Below the pieces are notes generated by a model that was not told the DNA's origin, searched no databases, and worked only from the letters and a program-made list of their open reading frames with translations. A DNA stretch of 64,000 bases from Delphinapterus leucas (taxonomy: Eukaryota; Chordata; Mammalia; Artiodactyla; Monodontidae), in NCBI RefSeq assembly GCF_002288925.2, contig NW_022098069.1, positions 78,752,424 to 78,816,423 of the forward strand, in the 5' to 3' direction. How positions within the stretch are numbered: the first letter of the stretch is position 1; each line of letters begins with the position of its first letter. Positions 59,440 through 64,000 of this stretch are shown one piece after another. The translations under genes were made by a program, and so were the position numbers.

Positions 59440-59705
59440 CCTAGGGACACATACAGACTGAAAGTGAGGGGATGGGAAAAAGTATTCCATGCAAATGGAA
59501 ATCAAAAGAAAGCTGGAGTAGCAATGGTCATATGAGACAAAATAGGCTTTAAAATAAAGGCTGTTAGAAGAGACAAGGACACTACGTAATGGTCAAGGGA
59601 TCAACCCAAGAAAAGTATATAACAAATGTAAATATATATGCACCCAACATAGGAGCACCTCAATATATAAGACAAATGCTAACAGCCATAAAAGGAGAAA
59701 GCGAC
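59440..59705 (+). mobile_element. L1 ORF2 endonuclease fragment
   Basis: It reads in pieces: RDTYRLKVRGWKKVFHANG-like (59448-59500, 'aaagtgaggggatgggaaaa'), QKKAGVAMVI, RDKDTT.W, then MVKGSTQEKYITNVNIYAPN and IGAPQYIRQMLTAIKGE (59589-59705). It corresponds to 55880-56160 of the full copy. Both ends are internal to ORF2, so it is an orphan fragment of about 265 bases. Confidence 0.88.
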
Positions 59706-62205
59706 AGAAGCTTACTAGGTTTGTCTTGGGCGGTCACAATAGCAGCTGATCTCTGCACTCCCCTGCCAGAATCTTAAAAGTTTACATAGAGGCTTTAATT
59801 GGGCTCAGTAATGTACACTGACCAGATCTTCTCAGCAACACTTTACTCTCTCAAGTCTGTGTCCTTGGAAGAGCTCCCAGTGTGGGAATAGTAAAATGCA
59901 CATTCCAAGGATAGGGGAAAGAGTGAAGATTGATCCCTCCCATTGGTCAAGTCCACCTCAAGGATCAACCAGTGTTTATATCCTGATTACTTCCTCCAAC
60001 AAAATAAAAGAAGAGATTGTGTTTTATCAATCCCTAACTTTCCCAGTGCCAATTCCGGAGTCTATATTATGTACTTAACGTGTTACTATAGTATAATAAA
60101 ATACTTTATAATGGATTAGAGCTTTTTAATTGTTCTATATCCAATAAATACCTTTTAAGTAATATGATATTTATACAAAAATATTAGATTTTAAACTCTT
60201 GGAAATTTAGTGATTGAGAATTACAGCACGTGCAATAACCTAACATTTGACAAACATATAGCCAAAAGAGATTTGATTTTATTCATATTATTAAAGAGAG
60301 TTTCAAAAGTGGTGGATGAAATAAAATAAAGTTTATCATTGATAATATTATAAAATAAATTCACTCTACACTTCACATATGTACTTTTCTATTTTAATAT
60401 TTAATAATGCTGTAATAAATCAGTGTTTCATATTCTACATACAAGGACATTGCCTTCTTAAGTACTGCTAAATGCTTTCATATAGTTGAATAAGTGAGGC
60501 CTTGATCCTGGCATTTATTTCTTTTAAAGAGAAAGTGTTCCATGTCTGTGGAGGAAAAAAGCAAATAAAAAACAGTAAAAAAAATATAAATATTAAATAA
60601 GATATGTGAACCACTTATAGTTACAACCCTCAAATTTATCATTTTCCTGAATATTTTATAAAAGGAAAATACAAACAATAACCTGACATCAGACAGATGG
60701 GGCTGACTCTGTCTTTTCCCAGGAAGAAATGAAAGGAAAAGATGATTTGGGGGAGAAAGTGAAAGCATTAATACATCTTTGTGGAAAGCAGTAAAACAGT
60801 ATCCTTTGACAGCATATATGGGCTATGATTCAATTCTAGACCTCATAATATTGATCAGAAATTATGTTATAGTCAAAAGTAAATACCTATTTTGCGTTTC
60901 TTTGATCAAATTACAATTTCTCAAGAATGAAAAGGTCACTGGTAATTTAGACAAATCAAATTAATTCAATATTAGTTTTAGAATTCTATATTCTGACAAC
61001 AGGCAATTTTGTACTGCAGGTAAAATTACAATATTACCATAAAAAATTATTCCAAGTTTTTGCATCTACTTTTGAAAAGTGGAAGAGATTTTCCTATAAA
61101 TTCTATGCTTTTCAATGCTCATGACACGTGATAATACCAACATGTCACTTAACCAGTAAGACAAAACTAATAGAAATTTATATTGTAAAGATATTTTGCT
61201 TCTGCTATATGTATATATCTCTAAAAATAAGCTATATGATGTGATGCCTTCTCCTGTGGAGTGTCCTTCATGCATCACTAATTGTTACATAGTTTTGTCT
61301 TGAATTTCTAGGGCCAGTCCTCCTTTGTATTATAGTGACTACTACTTGTTTTCATCTTACTATAGATTATATTTCATGTACTTGGTGCATTAATAGTTTG
61401 TTGGGTTTTTTTAACATAGCCAGTTAAGAGTTGTTTGTTATAAATTTCTGAATAGTCAAAAAGAACGCAAAATCGGAGGTTTTGAAAAGTAATTTGCCCT
61501 CACTTATAAAAACAGAATAATAAATTAGCATAGAATGAACTGTAGTTACAGATGTAATTTGTCAATTAATCCTCTTTTCTAAAATAAGAACACTTAAAGG
61601 AGAATAAAAAGTTGTCACTGAAATATCAGCATTGATCCCTTCATTTATATATGCTAATTTTGTTGATGTATCTTCTACCTATCTATTTGTGCCATTCTTT
61701 GAGGGCTGTTACGTGATGGCCTGAATTTATTTAGAGTTGTGTTGGGCTTCTACATTAGACTGGGCAAAAGCTCTTGTTTCTATCACCTAGTGTTCAACAC
61801 AGAATTAATATAACATTGAGAATCACTTCAAAAAGATAATTCAGTTGGTGGTGTTCACATTTTAGCAAGAATGTTAAAACAAGATATCATTTTTAACACC
61901 AACCTGATATATTCAGCAGTGTCTGGAGTCAAGTAAATTTCCACTATGATATTTATAAAATTAACATGTCATTTGAAAAAAAAGTGTTTCTGTAAGCTAG
62001 TAAGTGAAATAATCAGATCTCATGAGAACCATCTCATGGCAGATTTAAAATTCAGACTGTAAGTATATATCAGTATTCTGAAATGGAACTGTGAATCAGG
62101 TTAAGAAAATAAACTGCTTTTTACTTTTTGTTTTAATACACTACCTGCATTTTACCATAAATATGAATTTATACTAAATTGAACTAAGTTTTTTTTAAGA
62201 TTTAT
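59706..62205. other. Unassigned DNA
   Basis: 59715-60010 is complex and fairly GC-rich ('gctgatctctgcactcccct', 'gtcaagtccacctcaaggat'), possibly an old LTR-type repeat interrupted by the L1 fragment to its left, but unproven. 60011-62205 is AT-rich without recognised genes; 61700-61810 faintly resembles an L2 end. Confidence 0.4.
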
Positions 62206-62221
62206 AGATGATAGGAATTTT

Positions 62222-62426
62222 TTTTTTTTTTTTTGCGGTACACGGGCCTCTCACTGCTGTGGCCTCTCCCGTTGCGGAGCACAGGCTCCGGACGCGCAGG
62301 CTCAGCGGCCAGGGCTCACGGGCCCAGCCGCTCCGCGGCATGTGGGATCCCCCCGGACCAGGGCACGAACCCGTGTCCCCTGCATCGGCAGGCGGACTCT
62401 CAACCACTGCGCCATCAGGGAAGCCC
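62222..62426 (-). mobile_element. CHR-type SINE, short form, with target-site duplication
   Basis: T run, gcggtacacgggcctctcac, CpG-rich body and end catcagggaagccc at 62426. Flanks agatgataggaatttt (from 62206) and agataataggaatttt (from 62428) are a 16-base duplication with one change. Low divergence. Confidence 0.95.
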
Positions 62427-63734
62427 CAGATAATAGGAATTTTAAGGCTGGAAGGCTGAATAGAAGTTCAAAGACATTCTATCCTTATATTTCATGAAAC
62501 AGCTTTTAAATAATCTTAAAGAAATATAATACTTTGTGAAATTATTAAACAAGTTAAATGAAGGAATAATTATAAATCCCTAAAATATTAAAAATAAAAT
62601 AATAACAATGCTTTCTATACCAAATATAATAAAGCATTTAGGGAAAGAGTGAAAGAGGATCTACTTTATTAACATATATCAGAGATCCAAGATGCGGATG
62701 AATTCCGTCATGAAAGGAAGTACTAATGGAGAATTGATGAAAAAGGTAATGCTAGAACTAAATTCCTCAGTGTAGAGGAAGTCCTAAGTTTTGCAGCTGG
62801 ACAAGCTCATCAAACCACGTGCATTATTATTATTCAAAACCCAACATCATGGCATGTTCATTTACTTTAAAAAAAATTCTGTGAAACTAAAAGAGGTTTA
62901 AATTAAAACAATATAGGATTAGAATTGATTTGACCATTTTTCCTTAAAAACCCAGAGAAATGGAAGAAACATAAAATCCCAGAGAAATGGAAGAAACATA
63001 AAATCCTCATAGATAAAGTATATACATATATCACAAACCTTCTCAAAACTGTTTTAAGATATGTTTGGAATTAAATGGAAACTATTAAATCCAAATGTCT
63101 AGAGAAACTTTGATTTGCTTGTTGTAATTCTTAAAACAAACTAGACAAACTAAACTATGAATGATGTAAGTGAATGAGAATTCTAATAAGTAATGCACCA
63201 GTGATCAAAGGGAGAAAAGAGTTAGGACAATAATAAACTAAAACACATTAGCTTTGGAAATCTGAAAATTTAAGTCCTGGCATATATTAGATTTGGAATT
63301 CAGGCTGCTATTTTCTTTTCTGGAATTTAAAACAAAACAAAAACCAGTTGACCAAATGCAAAGGCATATTTAATTTAATATTCTATTTTACATCTTGCTA
63401 TTAAATATCACATTTTATGCTTAGATTTTTCACATAATTATATAAGCATAATTATAATGTATATTTTAAATTTATTTTCTTTACATTATCCTTACTATTT
63501 CTCCAGGATAAGGGATCAAATAATTTTAACGTAAAACAAAGGCAATTAACACTACTGCAATGAATGTTACCTATTGTAACAAGTTGCAGAAAGAAATAGC
63601 TAATTTGATGAGTGGGGAACTATTAGTGCTGTGACAACGATGGCAAATATCTGACTTTTTTCCAACTAATGTTTTGATTTTCAGGGATTTTTCACAAATT
63701 CCAAAACTTAAATATATATATATATATTGATTTA
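62427..63734. other. AT-rich DNA without a recognised gene
   Basis: Holds the 27-base tandem duplication at 62951-63004 and a TA run at 63711-63727. No other feature recognised. Confidence 0.5.
62951..63004. repeat. Perfect 27-base tandem duplication
   Basis: The unit starting cccagagaaatggaagaaac occurs twice without a mismatch (62951-62977 and 62978-63004). Two identical units in otherwise unique DNA indicate a recent replication-slippage duplication, or an assembly artefact. Confidence 0.9.
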
Positions 63735-63897
63735 AAAAGTTAGCACCAGTGTATACGTAGTAAACTATACATGTGCAAAGTTCTGTTCTATTCTAATAAA
63801 TTAATTCATTTAATGAACCGAAAAAACACTATGAAGTGGAGTATTAAAAATTTTACAAATAAGGAACCCAAGACACAAAAACTTAAGAAATTTTTCT
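63735..63897 (-). repeat. MIR SINE
   Basis: Reverse MIR order: 'tgtgcaaagttctgttctat', 'aattaattcatttaatgaac', 'actatgaagtggagtattaa' and 'ttttacaaataaggaaccca'. It is cut at its right side by the CHR SINE starting at 63898. Confidence 0.6.
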
Positions 63898-64000
63898 AGA
63901 ACTTCCTTGGTGGCGCAGTGGTTAAGAATCCACCTGCCAATGCAGGGAACATGGGTTCGAACCCTAGTCCGAGAAGATCCCACATGCCGCGGAGCAACTA
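63898..64000 (+). mobile_element. CHR-type SINE, cut by window end
   Basis: Head 'acttccttggtggcgcagtg', B-box-like gggttcgaaccc, then 'gaagatcccacatgccgcgg'. The phrase 'gcggagcaacta' fits the long subtype. The 3' part lies outside the window. Confidence 0.92.

Overview
The window is mammalian nuclear DNA, almost certainly from a cetacean or a close relative. The main reason is ten copies (nine complete, one cut by the window edge) of a tRNA-derived SINE of the CHR type (head gggcttccctggtggcgcag, B-box-like ggttcg, A-rich tail), together with artiodactyl-type L1 elements. The sequence is AT-rich. I find no host gene with an intact open frame and no rRNA, tRNA, CRISPR array or bacterial-style operon. 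It reads as an intergenic or deep-intronic 'gene desert' built by successive retrotransposon insertions.

Layout. 1-6300: the 3' part of an old L1 (+) followed by a 4.2-kb 5'-truncated younger L1 (-) whose ORF2 is broken by frameshifts. 6301-13510: AT-rich DNA with CHR SINEs and an L1 (+) whose 5' UTR is joined directly to mid-ORF2. 13981-14925: a broken copy (-) of a host gene that I read as MATCAP2/KIAA0895, with a CpG-rich 5' end and a splice-donor-like GT at the point where the homology stops. 14930-15860: L1M remnants. 15861-21549: the largest stretch with little recognisable repeat, including two stretches that look like candidate conserved non-coding sequence and a weak near-open frame. 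21550-30998: L1MA-type 3' ends, MER2, MIR, L2, a hAT MITE, a CHR SINE with a perfect 16-bp target-site duplication, and a short chimeric L1 (24003-25502). 30999-39129: mostly unassigned sequence with an old L1M piece and a probable LTR-type repeat. 39130-41890: an old L1 (+) interrupted by two L1 3' ends arranged head to head between matching duplications. 41891-51906: L2, MIR, CHR SINEs and L1 3' ends. 51907-57911: a full-length but dead L1 (-) with 5' UTR, ORF1, ORF2, 3' UTR and target-site duplication, itself carrying a CHR SINE. 57912-64000: AT-rich DNA, an L1 endonuclease fragment, two more CHR SINEs and an MIR.

Functionally, L1 ORF2 (endonuclease and reverse transcriptase) is the enzyme family that generates L1, SINE and processed-gene copies in mammals, and all three kinds occur here. 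Every L1 reading frame in the window is broken, so the copies here are products rather than sources. The most unusual items are the two L1 copies that join 5' UTR to ORF2, the swapped 5' UTR module between two L1 copies, the head-to-head L1 pair, and the MATCAP2-like copy that appears to run into an intron. No previously undescribed gene system could be supported.
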